A DNA stretch of 32,520 nucleotides from JAGXOF01 sp046545575. GTDB taxonomy: Bacteria; Chloroflexota; Dehalococcoidia; SZUA-161; SpSt-899. The notes beneath the pieces were generated by a model. It saw only the letters and a program-made list of their open reading frames with translations, ran no database searches and had not been told where the DNA came from. The stretch lies in assembly GCA_046545575.1 (NCBI GenBank), contig JBKGZM010000019.1:1-32520 (forward strand), given 5' to 3'. Below, piece by piece: positions 8,054 through 15,262 of the stretch; position 1 is the first letter of the stretch; every line of letters begins with the position of its first letter. The position numbers and the translations under genes are program-made.

Positions 8054-8974
8054 CTAAAGCCTCAGGAAATCGTGAGCATAGAGCATCCTGTCTTCCAGTA
8101 TCTTGTATGCTTTCACGATATTGCTCTGGTCAGGGTCGTTCATATCCGCCATGGATGTGTCAAACTCCTCATCCTCTGCAATGGCATCATGCAGGGCAAT
8201 GTATAGCTTCCCTGCGGGGGTGGAATCATCCCTTTCCTCGACAATGCGCATTGTCTCCATTACATTGGAGTCGAGTGTATCAACAATGGGACAATCCATG
8301 CCTGCTCCCATTAGCATCGCCAGATACGTGCAGTTAAGTACGTAGCGCGTTTCCTCTGGATGTCCGTTGGAGACATTGGATAGTCCGCAGGTTAACTTAA
8401 ATGGCGGATCATTCAGCTGCTTGAGAATGCTGGCTGCTCGAACCACGTTAGGACCATGATCCTGGGTACCATCCACTGTAAGTACCAGTGGATCAAAGAT
8501 GATGTTTTCGAAGGGCAGACCATATTCCATGGCTGCAGGCATCATGTCATCGGTGGCTATCTCGACCCTTTGTTCGGCTTCGACCGGCAATCCGGTACGC
8601 CTGAGTGTCAAGCATATGAGGTCAGCATTGTATTTGGCCGCCATGGGCATCAATACTTTCATTCGCTCAGGATCTGCATTGGTGCTGTTAATGATTGCCC
8701 TCTGCTTACACTTAGCCAGGCCTGCCTCCATTGCCTCCGCATTTGAGGTATCGAGTGAGAGCCGAACATCAGTTACCTCTTGTACGGTATCTACCATCCA
8801 TTCCATGGTTTCGGCGCCACGTTTCTTCATGGGCCCCATATTCAGATCCAGAGCTTTTGCCCCGCCCTCAACCTGTCTCTTTGCGAGATCCTGAATGAAA
8901 TCCTTATCGCGGTTGTCAACGGCTTCCCTTATAGTCTTCTTGATAATATGAATAGATTCTCCGATTGGAAGCAT
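8054..8974 (-). CDS. Pterin-dependent corrinoid methyltransferase (AcsE/MtgA-like)
   Basis: Predicted 306-residue protein of the dihydropteroate-synthase/methyltetrahydrofolate methyltransferase fold. Such enzymes move the N5-methyl of tetrahydrofolate to or from a corrinoid protein in the cytoplasm. Seen: IGESI at 4-8, ALDLNMG at 41-47, LSLDTSN with D75, IINSTN at 95-99, and GLSNVSNG with N200, the Asn/Asp set that holds the pterin in the family. The start was set at the ATG at 8974 because AAGGAGG lies just upstream; a longer reading to 9070 has no ribosome site and would run into the upstream terminator. It lies downstream of the AbfD-like gene but a hairpin separates them, so it is probably expressed on its own. 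Its corrinoid partner is not adjacent; the protein at 22939-23571 or a CODH/ACS corrinoid protein are options. Confidence 0.8.
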   Translation of the reverse strand: MLPIGESIHIIKKTIREAVDNRDKDFIQDLAKRQVEGGAKALDLNMGPMKKRGAETMEWMVDTVQEVTDVRLSLDTSNAEAMEAGLAKCKQRAIINSTNADPERMKVLMPMAAKYNADLICLTLRRTGLPVEAEQRVEIATDDMMPAAMEYGLPFENIIFDPLVLTVDGTQDHGPNVVRAASILKQLNDPPFKLTCGLSNVSNGHPEETRYVLNCTYLAMLMGAGMDCPIVDTLDSNVMETMRIVEERDDSTPAGKLYIALHDAIAEDEEFDTSMADMNDPDQSNIVKAYKILEDRMLYAHDFLRL

Positions 8975-9068
8975 TCGCTGTCCTCCTTTTTTGAGTCTTT
9001 GTTCCAATTTTAGCAGAGCTTTGGGTCGATTTACTACCCCTGTCCTGGTTTTGGGCGATGTATGGGTC

Positions 9069-9102
9069 AAGCCGCCGCGCTCTGACCAGTGCGCGGCGGC
9101 TT
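9069..9102 (-). terminator. Hairpin terminator after the AbfD-like gene
   Basis: AAGCCGCCGCGC (9069-9080) and GCGCGGCGGCTT (9091-9102) pair perfectly over 12 bases around a 10-base loop. It starts 30 bases past the stop of the dehydratase gene on the minus strand. The stem is very GC-rich but no U-run follows on that strand, so it may be a pause or processing hairpin rather than a full terminator. Confidence 0.55.
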
Positions 9103-9131
9103 TATATGCCTGTTCGTGGTCGGTGATCTAT

Positions 9132-10577
9132 CTATTCTTCTTTGATGCCGGCTATCTTCTTGGCGAATTTCTTCTTTTCATCGATGTTTGAGTTCCTCAG
9201 TACCGTCATTCGATGTGTCTCTGGCGAGCCAGCTCCGTGGACGTTGGAAACGATGTCCCTGCTCTCAAAGGCAAGTTTCTCAATCAGCCTGAACATTCGT
9301 ATCCTGTCCTCCGTGGAGTAGTCATCCGATCCCCTGAGATATTTCGTAAGGAGTGGTCCTATCTCCGGATGCTGGAAATCCTTGTCCGAGGGGACATCCG
9401 CCACCATGCCGCCTGCAATTTCAATCATCAAGCGAATGACTTCTGCCAACTCTTTGCCTTCGTAAAGCTTGGAGATATTTGACAGCACAGCGTTAACAGT
9501 GTAAATCCCTGACGGGGTTGGCGTGGATTCAACAGATGCGGCAATGGAGCATCCGTAGATTGCCTCAGTGGTCTTAAGCATCTCAGCTATCTTGTTGTTG
9601 ACATGCGAAGGTCTCTTCGACATGCCGTTGTAGTCGCAAGATGCAGCAGCAGCGCCAATAAGGACATCTCCAACACCACACTTGCAGCCGCCATGTGAAT
9701 GCCGATGGTAATTACCGAAGTTCCTTACCATGTTCCCTGCGTATTCATATTCGCCGCACAGGAATACATTTTCCCAGGGTACAAAAACATCCTTGAAAAG
9801 GATTACAGGCGCAAACTTGCTGAATCTAACATTACCAAGGTCACATCCCTCAAGTGGTCTTGATTCCAGCGTGCCCCTGCCGTAAACGTGGACCACGCCC
9901 TCGGCGTCAACGGGGAAAGCAAATGAGAGGGCATAGTCTTTGTCGCCTTCGCGCATCTCTCTGGTGGGCACAATCAGTCCCCAGTGAGAGCAGAGCGAGC
10001 CGGTCTGGTGGATCTTGGCCCCCCTGACGACGATGCCGTCATTGTTCCTGTCTACCACCCGCAGATACATATCCGGGTCGCTTTGCTCCGATGGGCGCTG
10101 TGTCCTGTCGCCTTTTACATCTGTCACGCCGCTGAATACAGTGAGGTCATTCTTCTGAACGTATTTGACAAAGTCCTGCAATCTTTCCCAGTAGTTGGTA
10201 CCATGTTTCTGATCGCAGTTGTATGCTTCTATACCGATCGAATTCATCGCGTCCATGCCTGTACACCGCATGTAGCAACCGCCGATCTGATGAGAGAGGA
10301 ATTTGAGCATTCTCACCTTGGCGAGAAGGTCCTCGGGGCTCTTGTAGAACTTGACAAAGCGACTCACATCCTCGTCGATTAAGTCCGACTTCGTCACGAG
10401 GTGCTGGCGACCCTCCTCCGGGTCATTTTCCAGCTCATAGGTCTTTTCCACCGCTGCCAGCATATAACTGATTAGTGGGTGTTCATGTACGTTTTCCACC
10501 TTCTCTCCCAGGATATATGCAGTGGGGTGGACGTCTTTCAGTGATTCACGGAACTGCTCAACAGTTTTGATTCCCAT
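9132..10577 (-). CDS. 4-hydroxybutyryl-CoA dehydratase/vinylacetyl-CoA isomerase homologue (AbfD-like)
   Basis: Member of the 4-hydroxyphenylacetate hydroxylase/AbfD flavoprotein family, 481 residues as in AbfD. AbfD binds FAD and a [4Fe-4S] cluster and converts 4-hydroxybutyryl-CoA to crotonyl-CoA by a ketyl-radical route. All four cluster ligands of the Clostridium aminobutyricum enzyme have counterparts: C101 and C105 in GGCYMRCTG, H291 and C298 in HRHSHGGCK. The conserved Lys (K299) and Thr (T192) are also present. The residue matching active-site Tyr296 is His (H295), which is unusual. The cluster ligands separate it from the FAD monooxygenases of the family. The start at 10577 has AAAGGAGG three bases upstream, tight but better than the ATG 33 bases earlier. 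It is divergent from the sucCD-like genes, so a role in C4 acyl-CoA metabolism is likely, but the exact substrate is inferred. Confidence 0.85.
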   Translation of the reverse strand: MGIKTVEQFRESLKDVHPTAYILGEKVENVHEHPLISYMLAAVEKTYELENDPEEGRQHLVTKSDLIDEDVSRFVKFYKSPEDLLAKVRMLKFLSHQIGGCYMRCTGMDAMNSIGIEAYNCDQKHGTNYWERLQDFVKYVQKNDLTVFSGVTDVKGDRTQRPSEQSDPDMYLRVVDRNNDGIVVRGAKIHQTGSLCSHWGLIVPTREMREGDKDYALSFAFPVDAEGVVHVYGRGTLESRPLEGCDLGNVRFSKFAPVILFKDVFVPWENVFLCGEYEYAGNMVRNFGNYHRHSHGGCKCGVGDVLIGAAAASCDYNGMSKRPSHVNNKIAEMLKTTEAIYGCSIAASVESTPTPSGIYTVNAVLSNISKLYEGKELAEVIRLMIEIAGGMVADVPSDKDFQHPEIGPLLTKYLRGSDDYSTEDRIRMFRLIEKLAFESRDIVSNVHGAGSPETHRMTVLRNSNIDEKKKFAKKIAGIKEE

Positions 10578-10632
10578 ATGCCTCCTTTTGCCTTCTGCAT
10601 TAGCTTGCACAATGGCCTCTAGGACCTTTCTC

Positions 10633-10661
10633 AGTTTAGCATTTATGAGTCTGGATGTAAA
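10633..10661 (-). promoter_or_regulatory. Candidate promoter of the AbfD-like gene
   Basis: On the minus strand TTTACA (10661-10656), a 17-base spacer and TAAACT (10638-10633) give five and four consensus matches. The predicted start is about 50 bases before the ATG at 10577. Confidence 0.4.
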
Positions 10662-10725
10662 ATTTTAGTCTTGCTTGAGGTGTGCAAAATAGACTGAGAT
10701 GAACGCCTTTTTACCCCTCCGAAAT

Positions 10726-10754
10726 TTGACTGAATAGCTTGAATACGCTATTCT
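10726..10754 (+). promoter_or_regulatory. Promoter of the sucCD-lutAB-like unit with an internal inverted repeat
   Basis: TTGACT (10726-10731), a 17-base spacer and TATTCT (10749-10754) form a good sigma-70-type promoter, with transcription starting about 11 bases before the ATG at 10772. The spacer holds an exact inverted repeat, GAATAGC (10732-10738) and GCTATTC (10747-10753), with arms 15 bases apart, the geometry of a dimeric repressor site. The regulator is unknown. Confidence 0.6.
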
Positions 10755-10771
10755 ATATCAGGTGATAGCCT

Positions 10772-11917
10772 ATGAGATTATATGAATTTGAAGCAAGCCA
10801 GCTGTTTGCCCGTAAGGGTATTCCGATGCCGCATAACGCGGTGGTGAGTTCTCCACAAGAGGCCCGGGAAAAGGCCGAGGAGATAGGGTTGCCTGTGGTG
10901 TTGAAAGCCCAGATCCTGGCGGGAGGACGAGGTGTTGCCGGGGCTGTGCAGACGGCTGAGTCACTCGATCAGGTAGAGAAAGTTGCTGAAGGTCTGTTGG
11001 GCTCGTCGGTAAAGGGATTGCCTGTACAGCAGATAATGGTGGCTCAAAAGGTCGATGTGGCCAAGGAGTTTTATGCAGGAATTACCATAGATGGATACCA
11101 TGGCAGCCCGGTGGCGATCATTAGCTCTGAAGGTGGGGTGTCCATTAACCAGATAGCACAGGAACGGCCGGAATCGGTGGCCACGAGGCCGGTCTCCATG
11201 AGCAAAGGACTTCGCCCTGAGGAAGCAAGGGAGATGTGCCGGGAGGTAGGCATGGAAGGATATGAGGTCACTCAGGTCGCCAGCATGCTTACTGCTCTCT
11301 ATCGTGTCTTTGAAAGTTATGATGCTACGGTTGCTGAGATAAATCCACTTGTTCGAACTGCTCAGGGGACCTATTTGGGACTCGATGCCAAGCTCGAAAT
11401 CGATGATTCGAGCTTGTATCGCCACAAAGATCTCGAGCTGGACGTTGAGGGTCGTATTCATAATCCGCTCGAGCGAAAGGGACGTGAGATAGGCGTTACA
11501 TATGTTGAACTCGACGGTGATATAGGGCTTATCGCCAGTGGGGCGGGGCTAGGCATGGCCAGTATGGACATAATAGTTGGACAGGGATTGAAACCGGCCA
11601 ACTTTCTGGAAACTGGTGGTGGCATCACGGAAGAGCTTCTATATAACGTGATGGACCTGGTGCTGCAAAAGGAAGGGTTAAGGGCTGTGTTCATCAATGT
11701 CTATGGCGGGATTAACCCGATTCATGAGGGCGCGAAAGGGGTTGTGAAGTACATGGAGGAATATGGTGTTACTATCCCCATCGTGGCCAAGGCTCTGGGG
11801 AACCACCAGGAGGAGACGTGGGAGATCTTTCGTAATAATGGAGTGCACGTTGTTACCGAGGTTTCCACAGAGAAAGCGATAGACTATCTAGCGGGACTTC
11901 TGGAGGGAACGGCATGA
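10772..11917 (+). CDS. sucC: ADP-forming acyl-CoA ligase beta subunit, succinyl-CoA synthetase type
   Basis: ATP-grasp beta subunit of an ADP-forming CoA ligase (381 residues, normal length). It binds ATP and Mg, and part of the acid-binding site. Seen: N-terminal LYEFEASQLFARKGIP, VVLKAQILAGGRG in the ATP-grasp fold, AEINPLV and LDAKLEIDD for the metal and nucleotide. The substrate loops differ from classical SucC: NFLETGGGI in place of NFLDVGGG, and GGINPIHEGAKG in place of GGIVRCDLIAEG. A carboxylic acid other than succinate is therefore possible. The start follows AGGTGATAGCCT. The stop overlaps the alpha-subunit start by four bases (ATGA), indicating translational coupling. The symbol is given for family membership; substrate not proven. 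Confidence 0.85.
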   Translation: MRLYEFEASQLFARKGIPMPHNAVVSSPQEAREKAEEIGLPVVLKAQILAGGRGVAGAVQTAESLDQVEKVAEGLLGSSVKGLPVQQIMVAQKVDVAKEFYAGITIDGYHGSPVAIISSEGGVSINQIAQERPESVATRPVSMSKGLRPEEAREMCREVGMEGYEVTQVASMLTALYRVFESYDATVAEINPLVRTAQGTYLGLDAKLEIDDSSLYRHKDLELDVEGRIHNPLERKGREIGVTYVELDGDIGLIASGAGLGMASMDIIVGQGLKPANFLETGGGITEELLYNVMDLVLQKEGLRAVFINVYGGINPIHEGAKGVVKYMEEYGVTIPIVAKALGNHQEETWEIFRNNGVHVVTEVSTEKAIDYLAGLLEGTA

Positions 11918-12792
11918 GTATTCTGCTACACCAGGAGACGAAGGTATTGGTACAGGGTATTACCGGAAGAGCAGGCCGAACACAGGCCTGGTGGATGCTG
12001 GATTATGGAACGAACATCGTTGCCGGCGTGACACCGGGGAAGGGTGGCAGGGTGGTAGAAGGAATTCCTGTTTATGATACTGTAGCTGAAGCAGTGGCCG
12101 AACAGGGTGCTGAGGCTTCCGTGTTCTTTGTGCCTCCCCCGGGCGTGAAGGAGACGGCATTTCAGACAATTGATGCCGGAATCAAGCTTATCGTTGTGAT
12201 TACAGAGCATATGCCTGTCCGTGATGTTATGGAAATTCGTGAGTATGCCGCTAATAGCGATGTGCAAATTGTGGGCCCGACAAGTCCGGGAGTTATAACT
12301 GTGGGCAAAGCCAAGATGGGGATAATGCCGGGGAATATGTTTAATCCGGGCCGCATCGGCGTGATTTCCAGGAGCGGAACCCTCTCTTACGAGGTCAGTG
12401 TTAATCTTGCCACTGCTGGTTTCGGCCAGAGCACCGTTGTGGGTAGTGGGGCTGATCCTGTAGTGTTCACCAACGTCCCTGAGCTTCTGCGCCTGTTCGA
12501 AGAGGACCCTGATACTGACCTGGTAGTGATCGTAGGGGAGGTTGGTGGTGTGCAGGAAGAAGAGGCGGCCGACTACATCAAGAATTCAATGACTAAACCG
12601 GTGGTCGCTTACATCGCTGGAATGAATGCCCCTCAAGAAAAGAGAATGGGGCATGCAGGGGCTATTATTCAGGGGGATGGAAGAGGTACGGCTCAGAGCA
12701 AGGTCTCTGCCCTTCAAGAGGCTGGTGTTGGTATTGCCCGATTCCCCACAGAGGTGGTTGAGCTTGTGCAGAAGCGTTTAGCGTCATCTTAG
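11914..12792 (+). CDS. sucD: ADP-forming acyl-CoA ligase alpha subunit, succinyl-CoA synthetase type
   Basis: CoA-binding alpha subunit, 292 residues, partner of the preceding gene. The phospho-histidine is H247 in RMGHAGAIIQGDGRGTA, a hallmark of SucD. The CoA-binding Rossmann half shows ITGRAG near 16-21 and YGTNIVAGVTPGKGG near 31-45, and the second half shows ISRSGTLSYE. Where typical SucD has a VGIGGDP-type loop this protein reads VGSGADPVVFTN (176-187), another difference near the active site in line with the changes in the beta subunit. The pair probably makes or uses an acyl-CoA with ATP/ADP; malate-type or other dicarboxylates are alternatives to succinate. A 166-base gap precedes the next gene. 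Confidence 0.85.
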   Translation: MSILLHQETKVLVQGITGRAGRTQAWWMLDYGTNIVAGVTPGKGGRVVEGIPVYDTVAEAVAEQGAEASVFFVPPPGVKETAFQTIDAGIKLIVVITEHMPVRDVMEIREYAANSDVQIVGPTSPGVITVGKAKMGIMPGNMFNPGRIGVISRSGTLSYEVSVNLATAGFGQSTVVGSGADPVVFTNVPELLRLFEEDPDTDLVVIVGEVGGVQEEEAADYIKNSMTKPVVAYIAGMNAPQEKRMGHAGAIIQGDGRGTAQSKVSALQEAGVGIARFPTEVVELVQKRLASS

Positions 12793-12958
12793 AACCCTCA
12801 CTGTTGACGAACCAGTGCTCTGTCAGGAGAAGCGGTAAAACGCAAATCCTGATATAGAGGCCCTGATAAAGTTTGCATCCCTTTCTTTCATCCAATTGAT
12901 CAGAAGAATAAGTCTTGACTATCCATTTATATGCACATTCTCTAGGGAGTACAAATAT

Positions 12959-13972
12959 ATGAGTCAAAAAGGCAAGGGTTTAATACCGCCAGGATTGCGG
13001 TATATTGCGCAAAATATTATAACAAAACAGGATATGTTTGGTGTTCCCAGTGAACAGACCGCAAGCTGGGCAGAAGGACTTGATCTCCCCAATTCGGGTG
13101 AGACCGTGTTCTTTGCTGGCTGTGGATATCAGTATGGAGATCAACTGGAGTCCATGATGTCACTCCTTCGAATGATGGATAAGAGCCCCATTGGTGCTGA
13201 GCTGCCGATGTCTCTTGCCAATCTGCAGAAGGAATGGGGACTGGACCTTGCCGGGTTATACCAGAAGATATTTGTAAAGCAAAGATCACTTGAGAGGCAA
13301 CCTTTGAGAAGCGCTGCCAGGGTTCTAAGCAATCTGGGGGTCGACTTTGGCTATCTTGGTGAGGATGAACCGTGCTGTGGGGCACTCTTGCATTTCGCTG
13401 GGTTGCAGGAGGAATTCGCTGAAAATGCCCGAAAGACACATGATAATTTGAAGTCTCATGGCGTCAAGAGGATTATTGGAATTGTTCCTTCATGTACATA
13501 TGCGCTGCGGGATCTGCTGCCTGAGTATCTTGATGACTACGATCTGGAGGTCAAGCATTTTTCGCAAGTAGTGGCTGAATTAATTGGGTCGAAGGAATTG
13601 CGATTTCCTGAAGAGGCAAAGGTCACCTATCATGACCCATGTCAGCTTGCTCGATATCTGGGAATAACGGAAGAACCTCGTAAAGTTCTTTCCGCAATAG
13701 AGGGAATTGAGTTTGTGGAGCCTGAAGGCACTACTGGAGAGTGGGCTACATGCTGCGGTGGCGGAGGTGGGTTTGAGGTCGTGTTCCCGGAATTGAGTGA
13801 GGTCCTGGCGGTGAACAGGGCTCAAGAGTTAGTGGATACTGGGGCCCAGATCATCGTAACTCAGTGCCCGGGATGTATTATGCAGCTCAAGCACGGAGTA
13901 AAGAAGCTCGGTGCTGAGAATGTGGAAGTCCTTGATCTGGCGCAGGTTATCGCTATGGCTATGGGGGTTTGA
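12959..13972 (+). CDS. CCG-domain (Fe-S)-binding protein, LutA/HdrB-like
   Basis: 337-residue protein with two cysteine-rich CCG domains as in LutA (lactate oxidation), GlcF and heterodisulfide reductase HdrB/HdrD. The first has C55, CC at 139-140 and C179; it lacks the final Cys of a CxxC. The second is complete: C228 in HDPCQLAR, CC at 265-266 followed by five Gly, and C303/C306 in QCPGC. Complete CCG motifs bind unusual Fe-S clusters that carry electrons or reduce disulfides. The ATG at 12959 is preferred because it follows AGGGAG; an upstream TTG at 12896 lacks support. The LUD/ferredoxin gene begins four bases after the stop, so both are probably subunits of one cytoplasmic electron-transfer complex. 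Confidence 0.82.
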   Translation: MSQKGKGLIPPGLRYIAQNIITKQDMFGVPSEQTASWAEGLDLPNSGETVFFAGCGYQYGDQLESMMSLLRMMDKSPIGAELPMSLANLQKEWGLDLAGLYQKIFVKQRSLERQPLRSAARVLSNLGVDFGYLGEDEPCCGALLHFAGLQEEFAENARKTHDNLKSHGVKRIIGIVPSCTYALRDLLPEYLDDYDLEVKHFSQVVAELIGSKELRFPEEAKVTYHDPCQLARYLGITEEPRKVLSAIEGIEFVEPEGTTGEWATCCGGGGGFEVVFPELSEVLAVNRAQELVDTGAQIIVTQCPGCIMQLKHGVKKLGAENVEVLDLAQVIAMAMGV

Positions 13973-13976
13973 GACA

Positions 13977-15164
13977 ATGTCCGTTTTTACTAAGTACAAA
14001 AGGGAGATAATGCGCGCGGCACATAACCGGAGGATAAGGACCTCTTTATCCCGGGCGATAAAATCCTATCGCAAGAATACAAGTAATGCTCTTCAAAGCT
14101 TTCCTCATACTGTAGAAACAGCTGATGAGGTGAGGGGAATAAAAGAGAGGTCCATCAGTAACATGGAGCAGCTTGCTGAGCAGGCCTGTCAGGCAATCGA
14201 GTCCAACAAGGGAAAGGCATATATAGCCAGAACTGCTGATGAAGCATTGAATATTATTGATGGCCTGGTAGGTACCAAGAAGCTAATAGTAAAAGGCAAG
14301 AGCATGACGGGTGAGGAAATAGGCCTGCGAGAGCATCTGGAAGAAAAGGGCAATGAGGTCTATGAAACCGATCTGGGAGAGCTTATTATCCAGAAGCTGG
14401 GCTCCAAGCCCATGCATATCACGTCACCCGCTATCCATGTTCCAAAGGAAGATGTTGCGGAGCTGTTCTCCAAGATTACAGGGGAAGATCTTCCCCCTGA
14501 TATTGAGAAGCTCGTAGGTGTTGCTCGAAAACTACTTCGAGAGAAGTACTTCAATGCGGATGTCGGTATGAGTGGTGCCAATGTTGTCTCTGCTGACACC
14601 GGAACTTTATTTATGATCGAGAATGAGGGCAATGTTCGACTGTCTACCAGCGCTCCCCCCATGCATATTGCTCTCGTGGGGATGGAAAAGCTTGTTCCGA
14701 CCCTCAGCGAAGCTTTCAAGGTGGCAGAGGTGACATGGAGGTATGCGAACTATCCGGTTCCCAGCTATGTGAGTATGGTGTCCGGCCCCAGCAAGACAGG
14801 CGATATTGAGAAAGTAACTACTTATGGGGTCCACGGTCCGAGCGAGTTTCATGTAATATTCCTCGATGGGGGAAGGACTGAGCTGGCCAAACACCCAATC
14901 CTTCGCGAAGCACTGTATTGTCTGAGATGTGGAGGGTGTCTGTATGAATGTCCTGTATTTAGTATAACGGCGGGGCATTTCGGAGATAGCTACTTTGGCG
15001 GGATAGGCTCTGTTTGGGCTATGATGATGGGCAAGGAGGAAAAGGCAGCTGCGTTGGCCTATACGTGTCTCACCTGTGGACGATGCAAAACCAGGTGCCC
15101 CTTAAACATTGACACACCGGGGATGGTATTGGAAATCAGAAGAATGATGGCCGGAGAAGCGTAG
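13977..15164 (+). CDS. LUD-domain protein with two [4Fe-4S] ferredoxin motifs, LutB-like
   Basis: 395-residue homologue of LutB/YkgF, a component of non-flavin lactate oxidation. An LUD domain spans about 60-300 (KLIVKGKSM, YETDLGELIIQ, ADTGTLFMIENEGN). Two bacterial ferredoxin motifs follow: C315-x2-C318-x2-C321-x3-C325-P and C364-x2-C367-x2-C370-x3-C374-P. No transmembrane segment or signal is visible. Its partner is the CCG protein four bases upstream. LutC, the usual third member, is not found here, and neither is a D- or L-lactate dehydrogenase flavoprotein. A role as electron acceptor for a hydroxyacid or acyl-CoA oxidation is inferred. The start at 13977 follows GGGGGTTTGAGACA. Confidence 0.85.
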   Translation: MSVFTKYKREIMRAAHNRRIRTSLSRAIKSYRKNTSNALQSFPHTVETADEVRGIKERSISNMEQLAEQACQAIESNKGKAYIARTADEALNIIDGLVGTKKLIVKGKSMTGEEIGLREHLEEKGNEVYETDLGELIIQKLGSKPMHITSPAIHVPKEDVAELFSKITGEDLPPDIEKLVGVARKLLREKYFNADVGMSGANVVSADTGTLFMIENEGNVRLSTSAPPMHIALVGMEKLVPTLSEAFKVAEVTWRYANYPVPSYVSMVSGPSKTGDIEKVTTYGVHGPSEFHVIFLDGGRTELAKHPILREALYCLRCGGCLYECPVFSITAGHFGDSYFGGIGSVWAMMMGKEEKAAALAYTCLTCGRCKTRCPLNIDTPGMVLEIRRMMAGEA

Positions 15165-15167
15165 CCC

Positions 15168-15231
15168 GTACACCCTCACCCCTTCGGCTTCGCTCAGGAC
15201 ATGCTTGGTCCTCTCCCCTCAAGGGAGAGGA
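15168..15231. repeat. REP-like element with terminator hairpin between convergent genes
   Basis: The segment reads CACCCTCACCCCTTCGGCTT followed by CGCTCAGGACA and ends in a hairpin TCCTCTCCC-CTCAA-GGGAGAGGA (15209-15231). Read on the minus strand, it translates to the phrase ACPERSRRGEG, which I recall as a frequent spurious peptide from dispersed repeats in environmental genomes. It lies between the stop of the LutB-like gene and that of the acyl-CoA dehydrogenase and probably also ends transcription from both sides. Confidence 0.6.
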
Positions 15232-15262
15232 AATTTCTCTTTTGGGATTTCGAGCTTGGCGG

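Noticed and set aside
12896..12958. TTG-initiated N-terminal extension of the CCG protein and a TTGACT at 12915-12920 as its promoter
   Set aside because: The ATG at 12959 has a good ribosome site, and no acceptable -10 box lies 16-18 bases after TTGACT.
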